Below, in pieces: positions 1 to 8,988 of a stretch of DNA of 64,000 nt. The DNA is from Chitinophaga niastensis (GTDB taxonomy: Bacteria > Bacteroidota > Bacteroidia > Chitinophagales > Chitinophagaceae): NCBI RefSeq assembly GCF_003014755.1, contig NZ_PYAW01000004.1:496001-560000 (forward strand), in the 5' to 3' direction. Positions within the stretch are counted from its first letter, which is position 1; each line of letters begins with the position of its first letter. The notes beneath the pieces were generated by a model that worked only from the letters and a program-made list of their open reading frames with translations, ran no database searches and had not been told where the DNA came from. Made by a program: the position numbers and the translations under genes.

Positions 1-1069
1 CGGCGTACAAAAGACTTTGCTCATACGCTTTTGCCAGCTTTGCCGAAATAGATTCTGTAGATATACCCCAAATTCTCATTTGTGTGTTCAGTCCATCAAG
101 CGCTGATGCTAAGGGACGGATATTCCGTGCAATTTTTGTTTCCTGCGGATTTGAAAGTAAGCCTTGAATCCAGGAGTCAGGTGTATCTCCTTTAATAGTT
201 GGTAAATCAGGGTGTTCAGCAAATATTGCTTTTGCAAAATCATCGAGCGTTCCAAGATGTATTTTTACGCCGGGCAGTTCTTTTTGGGTTTTTGCAATGA
301 TGTCTTCCACTTCTTTTTGATTGGGCGGGCCATGGTTGTCGCCGGTCATAATCATGGCGAGATAATTTTTACAAGGCCAGTCTGATGGTGGTTTCATTTC
401 AGAACCATACAGAGAAGTATATTGGCATAAGACTTTAGAACCATCGGCACCTTCCCACCAAAAAAGTGGGGGAAAGCGGGGATACTGACTTGCAGGATTA
501 CAGCCTAATTGCAGAAACTTTATACCTGCATGATTTAATAATGTTGGCAGCACCCAGGAATGACTCGGAACATCAGTCATTTTAGCACTTATTGTCAAAG
601 GTTGTCCATAGGCACGGGCAATCTTTGACGAGTAACCCAATCCGCGAACCAGGTCTTCATAATCAAGCGACTCGGTATGTGTGGTAAATGGGAGACCATG
701 TACAACTATTGCGCCCTCTCTGATAGCTTTTTCTATCCTCGCTTTGCGTTCGGGGTTTTGCAATGGTCCTAATATCTGCGCATAAAGCGGCCATCCGGGT
801 ACTGTCCATGCAAAGCGCTGCTTGGGTGGTAGTGTTGCGTTTTTCTCTATGACCTTTAATGCATTATCCATCATTTCTCCCCGGTATCGCGCAAAAACAT
901 TCTCCGGTAAATCGGTAAACCCCAGGTCAAAGTGAGTTTTAAATACGACCCATACATCTGTTACTTTTGAAATGCCCGCATTATTTGTTGGCCGCTGTTG
1001 TGCAAATGCTCCTGTTGCTAATACTAATATTAAAACAACAAAAAATAAAGTGTGGATTTTTTTTATCAT
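1..1069 (-). CDS. DUF5054-type GH38-like glycoside hydrolase, C-terminus cut by window edge
   Basis: The reading frame is open from the ATG at 1069 down to base 1, so about 356 residues are present and the stop lies outside the window. The first 23 residues form a signal peptide ending in GAFAQ, which points to a periplasmic or secreted enzyme. Near residue 44 the motif THFDLGFTD resembles the H-x-D zinc-binding start of GH38 alpha-mannosidases, and MTDVPSHSW later resembles the GH38 nucleophile region. This pattern fits the DUF5054 group of GH38-like proteins (family assignment from memory). It is the last visible gene of a leftward alpha-mannoside operon, 62 bases after the preceding stop. 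The exact substrate cannot be read from the sequence. Confidence 0.8.
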   Translation of the reverse strand, partial: MIKKIHTLFFVVLILVLATGAFAQQRPTNNAGISKVTDVWVVFKTHFDLGFTDLPENVFARYRGEMMDNALKVIEKNATLPPKQRFAWTVPGWPLYAQILGPLQNPERKARIEKAIREGAIVVHGLPFTTHTESLDYEDLVRGLGYSSKIARAYGQPLTISAKMTDVPSHSWVLPTLLNHAGIKFLQLGCNPASQYPRFPPLFWWEGADGSKVLCQYTSLYGSEMKPPSDWPCKNYLAMIMTGDNHGPPNQKEVEDIIAKTQKELPGVKIHLGTLDDFAKAIFAEHPDLPTIKGDTPDSWIQGLLSNPQETKIARNIRPLASALDGLNTQMRIWGISTESISAKLAKAYEQSLLYA

Positions 1070-1131
1070 AAAAAGTTTAATCTTTTTCGGAGTTTGATGT
1101 TCGTTTGCTTGCGGCAGGGAGTTCATTTCTG

Positions 1132-3297
1132 CTAATTTTTTGTCACCTTAATACCTTTAGGCCCTGCTTCAAACGTATATTCCTTACCGGCAAAATGGAT
1201 ATTACTTAACTCGCCGGAAAAGGGGCGAGGTGTAGCTGAACCGGCAGGAATAGCTGCATTACCTGCTTCCGGAGCGAAGCCGAAGAAAGTGGTTATCACC
1301 ACATCGCTGAAGGCCACGCCGCTGATACATTCTTTCATACAACCCTGCCTTGCTGCAATGCGCACGGGCGCATCATATCCGGTACGGTTGGGACCAAAAA
1401 ATTCACGGGCCTGGGCAAAAGGGCCTTCGCGTGTAACCACTGCAGTATGACAATAGAACGCATAGGCGCCGGCAGGATCGCCCAGATTCCACATGGTATT
1501 AACGGTGAGTGGAATCCAACCATCATAGGCGCCCATTGGACCATGATCCGGTCGGTCTGAATTCACTGCCGCCGCATCTTTCAGGCTCATGGCACGCATC
1601 CAGTCACGGGTAAGTAGTTCATGCTTAACAAAGGAGATCATCTCTGACTTTTGCGTTGCGGAGAGATCTCTTTTTAAAGCATTGCCGGTATAAATGAAGT
1701 CCACACAATGACGTAGTTCCACACATTTACCATTTAATTGCCAGGCATTCCAAACGCCATCGCCTGGCTTGTAGAGTGCTATCACCCTGGGAAGTAAGGC
1801 GGCAGCTTTTGTTTCGAGTTCCTTCGCACGTACCGTATTACCATACAGGATATACCACTTTGCAGTTTGCCGCATCATCCAGATATTCTGCGCATTACAG
1901 GAAGGTACGCAATTGATATAAGCTGGTGCACATTCGAGCAAATTGTTATTCTCACCGTAGTTAGCCAATCCGTCATGCCCCTTTGGAAGCGTTTCCCAGT
2001 CGGTGGCCAATGCATCCATGGCTGCTATAACGGTTTTACCATTTTCCAGTTTTTCGTCGAGGAAGACACGATCGTTTGTCACGCGCAGGTATTCATCGAT
2101 GGTCTTGAAAATAGTGCATGCGTTGAAGGCGTAACCACCTATGCTGTCGTAATGATTTGTATCAAAGCCCCTGACATCCCGTAAATCGAGCGCATATCCG
2201 CTGGCTTTTCCACTACGCGGATTTTGTACTAACCAGCGGCGCAGCGTAGCCTTCATGCCCGCAGGTTCAAGGAGCGCCCATGCAGTCGACTGCATAGATG
2301 CATCCCAGTAATACTGAGTACCATCTTCACGCTCACCACTGGTAATGAAAGAGCGCTGGTGGACTGGAAACTGCGTACGTTCTAAAGCTAACATGGTCCA
2401 TGCGCCGACATAGTAGTTGCGCATCAGTGCAGCGTCATTACTTTTTAAAACAGGCAGGTGTCCCGAAAAATGTTTATTCCCGGGAGTGAAGGCGTCAGCC
2501 CAGCGATGCTCCCAGTTGGTTTTACAATCATCGAAGCAGGCATTGAAGTTGGCAGCCCATTTGGTGACAGCTGCATCGGTTTGAGCAACTTGTGGGGTCG
2601 CTTCATCTCCTGCAGCAAATTCAACACGCGTAGTACCACCCTTGGGAAGCTCCACTATCCAACGCCAAACAACAGTATCCTTTTCCACTGCCACCCCATC
2701 GGGTTTGCGTGCCGGACGTACGATAGCTATCACGCCCGGACGCTGGGTGCTATTAGAAACGCCAATGCCATCAGCCATGAGTTTGCCCGGCACACGGAGA
2801 GCAAGCGTAACGCGACGCGGTAATATGGTTGTATTGGTTGCAGTGATGCGGCACATTACATTTCTTGACTCATTGATCATTCGTATATCGGTTTCTATCG
2901 ATATGCCATTACAATACCGGTTGCGACGAAGGGCCTTATAGGGAAAACAGCGGGTTTCCGTCGCCGGATATTCCTGCCCATCTATCGTCAATGTGGTTAT
3001 GGGATGCCCTTTCCGCCAGGGATACAAACCTCCCGGATAATAGAAATAGGAGGTAAGATCCCGGTTGACCACCAACATATGATTGAAGTTATGCACCGCC
3101 GGCATATTATCAACTTGTTCCATCGGCATCCAGTCGCCGGCTATATCGTCAAGTGTAGGGATACCTGGTGCTGCGGCACGTTTTGAAGAAGAATCAGCAA
3201 TAACTGTATGATGCTGATTTTCCAAAGCGGAGACCGAAAGTGTGCTGAAAACAGCTGCAGCAAGAATGAAATAAGCTGCATAAACTTGTTTTTTCAT
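1132..3297 (-). CDS. Secreted (alpha/alpha)6-barrel glycoside hydrolase (GH63/MGH1-like)
   Basis: A 721-residue protein starting at the ATG at 3297, which begins MKKQVYAAYFIL, a typical signal peptide; an in-frame TTG six codons upstream is a poorer start. The N-terminal third looks like a beta-sandwich. The rest carries features of six-hairpin glycosidases: YYWDASMQ (candidate acidic residue, compare the WD of GH63/trehalase-like enzymes), an asparagine-rich ENNNLLE segment, and DHGPMGAYDGW. The family call is by pattern only; GH63-type or an uncharacterised relative is most likely. It lies between two GH38-type enzymes and probably trims the same glycan, perhaps removing capping glucose or mannose. 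No terminator separates it from its neighbours, so co-transcription is inferred. Confidence 0.6.
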   Translation of the reverse strand: MKKQVYAAYFILAAAVFSTLSVSALENQHHTVIADSSSKRAAAPGIPTLDDIAGDWMPMEQVDNMPAVHNFNHMLVVNRDLTSYFYYPGGLYPWRKGHPITTLTIDGQEYPATETRCFPYKALRRNRYCNGISIETDIRMINESRNVMCRITATNTTILPRRVTLALRVPGKLMADGIGVSNSTQRPGVIAIVRPARKPDGVAVEKDTVVWRWIVELPKGGTTRVEFAAGDEATPQVAQTDAAVTKWAANFNACFDDCKTNWEHRWADAFTPGNKHFSGHLPVLKSNDAALMRNYYVGAWTMLALERTQFPVHQRSFITSGEREDGTQYYWDASMQSTAWALLEPAGMKATLRRWLVQNPRSGKASGYALDLRDVRGFDTNHYDSIGGYAFNACTIFKTIDEYLRVTNDRVFLDEKLENGKTVIAAMDALATDWETLPKGHDGLANYGENNNLLECAPAYINCVPSCNAQNIWMMRQTAKWYILYGNTVRAKELETKAAALLPRVIALYKPGDGVWNAWQLNGKCVELRHCVDFIYTGNALKRDLSATQKSEMISFVKHELLTRDWMRAMSLKDAAAVNSDRPDHGPMGAYDGWIPLTVNTMWNLGDPAGAYAFYCHTAVVTREGPFAQAREFFGPNRTGYDAPVRIAARQGCMKECISGVAFSDVVITTFFGFAPEAGNAAIPAGSATPRPFSGELSNIHFAGKEYTFEAGPKGIKVTKN

Positions 3298-3358
3298 TTC
3301 AAAAATAATTTTCAAAGCTAAAAAATCAGCACCAGGTATTCCGGTGATCTCATGGAAT

Positions 3359-6300
3359 TTACTTTGTTAATAAGAATTCAGCAACTCCCATAGCCGCTAA
3401 TTTCACATCATCAGTTTTATGCTTTTTCTCTCCTGATTGTACATCAATGACAGCTGCAGGAAGCAATGATTTCCAAACAAATTTTGTCTGCTGCACAGCA
3501 TGTTCCGGGTTAAATAAACGAATAAGATAACTTCCGTCTTCATTTGGTGTAATACTGGTAACTACAATACCATTATTGGTCAGCTCAAAGAGTTCATTGG
3601 GAAGTGTTGCTTCGTTTTTAACCTGCAATGCTATTAATGGTTGTGTAAATACTGCTGCAGCTTTTTCCATTTCTGAACCATTAACGATGCCATGAGGTCG
3701 TAATGCATACCTGAAATGAACAACTCCTTCCTGGTCTGCTTTATAATTTGTATGCCAGTAATTATTCATAACATAGCTGAACCAGGTAGCTGTTGGCTTG
3801 CCTTCTTTTTTCCATTCTTTATGGCTTTGTTGTATCGTACGTCTTTCATCAATCATATTGCCCGGCTCCACCAAAGGGGTTTCCAATAAAACCCACTGTA
3901 ATCCTTTATCGGCAGCCGATACATCTACCCATCTGCGACCATATAAATAATCCATATTTGAACCAGGTAACTGATCAGTCAAATATTCCATGGAACCATA
4001 GCCCGCATCTAATGTTGTTTTAGTCAGCAATGCATTAAATGGAAATCCGAAATGAACGCCTTCTTTTTCGCGGATAGCTTTTTTATCAATGATATTTTCA
4101 ATCTCCAATTCATCGCTTTCTGCATACAATGATATTCTTCTTTCTAATTTATTGGTGCCAGGCGCTTCGGATGTAATGGAGATAGTGGTAAGTACCGGTC
4201 CACTTTCTAAAACTTTTACCTGGATATTGCTGTTTGTTGCAGCATCTGCGGGATTTAAGCCCGGCACATACCAGTAGCTGTTCAATCCCTGGTTATTAAA
4301 ATTGCCTGCATAATTAAAACTATTGCCGGCCTTTAAACTGGTGATGCTGCCATTTATTTTATCCCAACTCAACCAGATATTTCCATTCGAAACAGAACTG
4401 TCAGTAAGCATAAACTTTGTTGCAGCGGAAGGTGCTGCTGCAGCTGTAATTTCATATACAGCAGTTCCCAAAGGCGGCACATTGCTGGCCATAAATAGAT
4501 AGCTGCCGTTACTTAGTTTTTGCAATGGTATTTTTTTGCCGGCAGCGTCTTTTACAGATTTACCGTTAACTGTCCCGGATATCATCACCGGCCCGCTACG
4601 TTTCCAGGAGGAAGTATTGAACACTGCAATTTTTTTTGATGGAGGATTACTGATCGGCTGCAGCAACACTTTTTCCAAATGAGTTACCTGCGCATCTGCA
4701 TCAGACATAAATTGTTTTTTAATGCGCCATTGTGCTGTTACAAATGGTACATCGGGTTCTGTTGTACTGTTATAAGCCCCCCAGGTATGCTCATGAAACA
4801 TAATCACATTTGTCCAGGCTTCATAAAATTGCTGCTTATTGTATTGCTGAGGAGCAAGCATGGAATAAAGTGTTGTCAACTGTTGCAGGCGCAAACTATT
4901 CACCCTGTTTTTACCTTCTTCAGCAGCGGTAGACATAGCGCCATCTTCCCAATATGGTGTAATATCTCCTTTAACTACCGGGATACTGTTTCCATATTTT
5001 TGTTCAAAGGCTTCAAATAATTTTTCGGTGGTGTTTAATATAATTTTGGGAGAAGCATATTTTTCATTCCATTGTTTAACAAAAGCTGAAATGGTGGTAT
5101 CAATCGGTCCGTTATCTGAAACACAATTATATCTCCATTGCACCATGTCATAAGGATAATTTTTATCAGCAAGCTCATTAAGATAGGCTGCAATTTTTTT
5201 AGGCCCGCGCTCAAAGATAGCTCCCGGGGCAGTTCCATGCCATGAGGAATAACCTTTTGCACCAGTCCAGAATAACACTTTTTCTTCACCTGAAGGAGAG
5301 GTCCACCAAACAGGTTTATCCCCCCAGGTTTTTACAAAATATCCCGCCCTATCTCCTCCATAAGGGTGATTCTCTCCCATGTAATTAGGGCCGCTGGAAA
5401 AATATTTAACTTTTCCTTTGGCCAGGGCAGTCACTGTTGTCCAGGCATATCCCGGTACATCGGAGATCATGGCACTGTTGATAGTAAAGCCAAATTTTTT
5501 CCGGAGTTGTTCTGCAAAATCGGTATAATGAAACATTTCTTCCGGCTGACTCAAACCTGTAAGAATATTGGCATACAAAGCCGACAAGCAAATACTCCCG
5601 TCTTTTACGGCAGTAATAAATTTTTCTTTTTGTGTGGGAGATGCTTGTTTTAAATAATTTTCAACCACCCATAACGATTCAATATTCCATTTGAATTTTG
5701 CTTCAGCAGGGAAATTTTTAGTCATCTCAATCATTCGCAAGGCATCATCAATATTTTTAAGATGAATTTTTAAAACCTCCGGTTGAAGATGGGAATAGCC
5801 TATATCGGTATGCGAGTGATGAATAAAATGTAATTCGCGGTATATAACCGGCTTCAAATGCACAAACTTGTTGACCAAAATATTTTTTCCTGCAGTAGCA
5901 CTGATGAACACACTATCCGGTTGTTGTACGGCATTTACCGGTATATCAAAAGTATTTACACCATCCTTCACTACAAATGAATAGGATGTTTTATTATTTA
6001 CTTTGACCAGTAGCTGCTGATCTTCCCCAAAGTGTAAAGCAGTTAATACAATAGGTTGTTGCCCGTTTTTTAAAAGAAAAGGCATAGGAGTTATATCCAC
6101 CTTTTCTTCAAATGAAAATTTGAAAGTCATATACCAGTCATTACTGTTTTGCGAATGACCAACCACTTTAATTTTAACTGCCTGTCCGGGTTTTACTTTG
6201 TTTACAGGCAACCGGAGAAAAGCCAGTCCATGTGCATCATTTGCAGCATCCCTTTTTGTTTGTTGAAATACCAATCTTGAACTATCGGGTGCGCCAAAAG

Positions 6301-6709
6301 TCCAGTTAGGCATTTGGTGAGCGGGCAGCGTAGTAAAGGTCAACAGTTTTTTATCATCAACGTATAAATCAAAACTACGGCTGCCGCTGCTGGTGCCCGA
6401 AGAATGAGCAGCCACCCAGCTGAAATAAACATATTGGCCTTTGATATTTTTGGGAACCGGTGCAGTTTCCCATTCAATGGTCTTGTTGCCATCAGTACAG
6501 CGGGATAATAAAGCTGTTGTGGCATAATCCGGGTAAGCAGAAAAATAACTGACATTTTCGCCACTGATTTCCCTTGCAAAACCATTAACCCAGTTTATTT
6601 TACCAAAATAAGGCACCTCTTTTTGCGCCATCACATTTTGTGTAAGCATCACAACTGTAAGTATTAAAAAGATGCTTTTAAGAGTGCGGTAAAAATTATT
6701 TGATAGCAT
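3359..6709 (-). CDS. GH38 alpha-mannosidase, secreted
   Basis: A 1116-residue protein with a signal peptide (residues 1-28, cleavage after VMA) and an N-terminal beta-rich carbohydrate-binding-like region. The GH38 catalytic domain starts at HHSHTDIGYSH: H300 and D302 correspond to the zinc-binding H-x-D of the family. D417 in SDVPGYAW is the expected nucleophile, and H639/H641 in FHEHTWG supply the later zinc histidine. A long C-terminal beta-sandwich follows, as usual for GH38. It would cleave terminal alpha-mannose from glycans in the periplasm or outside the cell. It lies 90 bases downstream of the ROK kinase gene and in the same direction, supporting a mannose-use operon. Linkage specificity cannot be predicted. 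Confidence 0.88.
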   Translation of the reverse strand: MLSNNFYRTLKSIFLILTVVMLTQNVMAQKEVPYFGKINWVNGFAREISGENVSYFSAYPDYATTALLSRCTDGNKTIEWETAPVPKNIKGQYVYFSWVAAHSSGTSSGSRSFDLYVDDKKLLTFTTLPAHQMPNWTFGAPDSSRLVFQQTKRDAANDAHGLAFLRLPVNKVKPGQAVKIKVVGHSQNSNDWYMTFKFSFEEKVDITPMPFLLKNGQQPIVLTALHFGEDQQLLVKVNNKTSYSFVVKDGVNTFDIPVNAVQQPDSVFISATAGKNILVNKFVHLKPVIYRELHFIHHSHTDIGYSHLQPEVLKIHLKNIDDALRMIEMTKNFPAEAKFKWNIESLWVVENYLKQASPTQKEKFITAVKDGSICLSALYANILTGLSQPEEMFHYTDFAEQLRKKFGFTINSAMISDVPGYAWTTVTALAKGKVKYFSSGPNYMGENHPYGGDRAGYFVKTWGDKPVWWTSPSGEEKVLFWTGAKGYSSWHGTAPGAIFERGPKKIAAYLNELADKNYPYDMVQWRYNCVSDNGPIDTTISAFVKQWNEKYASPKIILNTTEKLFEAFEQKYGNSIPVVKGDITPYWEDGAMSTAAEEGKNRVNSLRLQQLTTLYSMLAPQQYNKQQFYEAWTNVIMFHEHTWGAYNSTTEPDVPFVTAQWRIKKQFMSDADAQVTHLEKVLLQPISNPPSKKIAVFNTSSWKRSGPVMISGTVNGKSVKDAAGKKIPLQKLSNGSYLFMASNVPPLGTAVYEITAAAAPSAATKFMLTDSSVSNGNIWLSWDKINGSITSLKAGNSFNYAGNFNNQGLNSYWYVPGLNPADAATNSNIQVKVLESGPVLTTISITSEAPGTNKLERRISLYAESDELEIENIIDKKAIREKEGVHFGFPFNALLTKTTLDAGYGSMEYLTDQLPGSNMDYLYGRRWVDVSAADKGLQWVLLETPLVEPGNMIDERRTIQQSHKEWKKEGKPTATWFSYVMNNYWHTNYKADQEGVVHFRYALRPHGIVNGSEMEKAAAVFTQPLIALQVKNEATLPNELFELTNNGIVVTSITPNEDGSYLIRLFNPEHAVQQTKFVWKSLLPAAVIDVQSGEKKHKTDDVKLAAMGVAEFLLTK

Positions 6710-6799
6710 ATGTATACGCTTAAATTATTTGAAGAATTATATTATCCTGGTACTTTTTATGAATGCCAGAATGGAAGTAGATCATTTTATAAAACGTGG

Positions 6800-7657
6800 T
6801 TAAATTATACTTGCAGCACCTAAAAGTGGTGCATCTTCTCCCAGGATGGACAACACAAAAGAAATCTGTAAATGATATTTGTTTAACCCTTCCTGGAGTG
6901 CCGGGTTAAACAAAGAAAATGTTTTTGCAATATTGCCGCCTAATAATACCAGTTCAGGCGTTGGCCGTAACAAGGATAAAAAAAGCGCAAGGTTAGATCC
7001 AAATTCATGAAATACAGCTATGGCAGCCGGACATTCAGTTGCTGCAAGAGCGGCTATTTCTTTAACATTAGTAACCGTTTGGAGGCTGGTTAGCTCGTTG
7101 TAGCGCTTAACAAACCACCTGGAGCAAAAATAATCCTCTGCTCTGGACGCTAAAAAGGGCGTCTCAAAAAAGGAGGCATCCCTCGCTATACCATTTTCAG
7201 CAATGGCTGATCCAAAGCCGGTGCCTAGTATGAGTCCTGTTACCGTATGCTGGTTTTTTACTGCACCATTAAAAAGCTCACCCTGTAAAAAACAGCGTGC
7301 ATCATTGGCTATTTTAATATACCGTGCTTCCGTTTGAAGTTGTTGAGCCAGCAGTTCTTTAATATTCAGGCCATATAAGGCTTCATATTTGTGAAGCCCC
7401 CTGATCAGGGAAATACCTGCTTCGTAATCTAAGGGGCCAGGCATAGCGATACCAATTTGATTTACACCGTTTGCTGTATCCAGGCTTTTTTGTATGATAT
7501 CCCCCCAGCATTTGATTATCTCCCCGGCACTGCCATGACTATTTACATGAGCGCGGTATAATGAGCCGGGTATAATGGATCTGCTATGCTGATCAATGAG
7601 TGCCGTCGTAATATGTGAGCCCCCGATATCTGCCCCAAGTACAATGGAATGCTTCAT
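6800..7657 (-). CDS. ROK-family sugar kinase
   Basis: A 285-residue cytoplasmic kinase. The phosphate-binding motif ADIGGSH sits at residues 9-15 and a second nucleotide-binding motif LGTGFGSA in the middle, both typical of ROK hexokinases. I chose the ATG at 7657 because ROK proteins begin a few residues before the first motif, and it leaves a 2-base gap after the transporter stop; an upstream TTG would overlap the transporter. The usual ROK zinc signature (ExGH followed by CxCGxxGCxE) is not present, so this is one of the shorter zinc-free members. In this operon it probably phosphorylates mannose or another hexose released by the mannosidases, feeding the isomerase encoded upstream. Confidence 0.85.
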   Translation of the reverse strand: MKHSIVLGADIGGSHITTALIDQHSRSIIPGSLYRAHVNSHGSAGEIIKCWGDIIQKSLDTANGVNQIGIAMPGPLDYEAGISLIRGLHKYEALYGLNIKELLAQQLQTEARYIKIANDARCFLQGELFNGAVKNQHTVTGLILGTGFGSAIAENGIARDASFFETPFLASRAEDYFCSRWFVKRYNELTSLQTVTNVKEIAALAATECPAAIAVFHEFGSNLALFLSLLRPTPELVLLGGNIAKTFSLFNPALQEGLNKYHLQISFVLSILGEDAPLLGAASII

Positions 7658-7659
7658 CT

Positions 7660-8982
7660 TTAATGCATTATATTCTTCCAATTATTTTGAATTTGTTCCA
7701 GCGTTTGTCCCTTGGTTTCCGGAATCAGTTTATATACCGTTATAAATGCCAGCAGGCAAAACAAGGCGAAGAACCAGAAGGTTTGTGCGGTGCCTATGGA
7801 ATGTAAAAGCATAGGGGTCAGCTGTCCGACTATTGCGTCAGCCACCCACATCACCATAATGCTTAATGATAAGGCTTTTGCCCGGATGCTGTCTGGGAAT
7901 ATCTCGGCAGCAATCACAAACTTCAAAGGACCGATAGAAAAGGCAAAGAACGCCAGGAAAGCCAGCACGCAAAGCAATAAGTAGATGCCGTTAGTGGCAC
8001 CGTTATAAAAACAAAGACCTGTAAAGATCAGACTGATCATTGCTCCTGATGTACCCCAAAGATACAGAGGTCTTCTTCCAAGACTGTCTACTTTCCAAAT
8101 AGCGAAAAATGTAAAGAAAACATTTGCAGCTCCGAAGAAAAGCTGGCTTAGCAGTGAATTATCAAGTGTGATACCTGCGTTGTGTAAAATAGTAGGCCCA
8201 TAATAAATGATCGCATTGATGCCACTGAACTGAGAAAAGAGCGGGAGCAATATGCCTATCAGCAAAGCCCTGCGATATTGAGGCGCAAATAGCTGCCGGT
8301 AACCACTTTCCTCAGGTGCTGTAATAGCAGATCTGTCTGCCTTTTGCTTTAACCAGCGCGGGCTTTCGGGAATCCATAATATACCAAACAGGAACATGAT
8401 AGCCGGGAGTGTGCCAACACCAAACATTTTTCGCCAAACATCCATGTTGTAAATGAAGTCTACCCATGTTCCGGTTGTGTGTTGTGATGGTGCCGGTGCA
8501 TATTTCAGCAGTAAGATATTACTCCCGTAAGCGACAAATATGCCGATAGTCACTGCCAGTTGGTAAAAAGTTACCAAACGGCCTCTCTTATTGGCAGGGG
8601 CAATTTCCGATAGATATAGCGGCACCACACTGGAAGCAATACCCACTGCCATACCTGCCAGGATACGGGCTGCGATCAGCCAGGAGAATGAGGAGAGGAA
8701 TGTACATCCCACTGCGGAAACCAGGAAAAGTAAGGCCGACAGTGCCAATAGTTTTTTTCTGCCTAATCTGTCGCTGATGTCACTGGCGAAGATCACACCG
8801 ACGATACAACCTGCCAATGCGGAAGATACAAACCAACCTTCCTGTACAGAAGACAATCCAAACTGTTTCTGTACAAAAGGTAATATACCGGATACAACTG
8901 CCATATCAAAACCAAACAGGAGGCCGCCTAAAGAGACAACAAGTGTGGTCAGGGTCAGATTATTATTGGATTGTTGCTGCAT
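7660..8982 (-). CDS. MFS sugar porter, 12 transmembrane segments
   Basis: A 440-residue inner-membrane protein with the sugar-porter signatures in order: GFDMAVVSG in helix 1, DRLGRKK between helices 2 and 3, PESPRWL at the end of helix 6, and PETKGQTLE at the C-terminus. Hydrophobic segments are consistent with twelve helices. It probably imports a monosaccharide by proton symport. Its stop and the following kinase start are almost touching, and its own start is 6 bases after the isomerase-fusion stop, so the three genes are translated from one message. Mannose is inferred as substrate from context only. Confidence 0.9.
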   Translation of the reverse strand: MQQQSNNNLTLTTLVVSLGGLLFGFDMAVVSGILPFVQKQFGLSSVQEGWFVSSALAGCIVGVIFASDISDRLGRKKLLALSALLFLVSAVGCTFLSSFSWLIAARILAGMAVGIASSVVPLYLSEIAPANKRGRLVTFYQLAVTIGIFVAYGSNILLLKYAPAPSQHTTGTWVDFIYNMDVWRKMFGVGTLPAIMFLFGILWIPESPRWLKQKADRSAITAPEESGYRQLFAPQYRRALLIGILLPLFSQFSGINAIIYYGPTILHNAGITLDNSLLSQLFFGAANVFFTFFAIWKVDSLGRRPLYLWGTSGAMISLIFTGLCFYNGATNGIYLLLCVLAFLAFFAFSIGPLKFVIAAEIFPDSIRAKALSLSIMVMWVADAIVGQLTPMLLHSIGTAQTFWFFALFCLLAFITVYKLIPETKGQTLEQIQNNWKNIMH

Positions 8983-8988
8983 GCTAAT

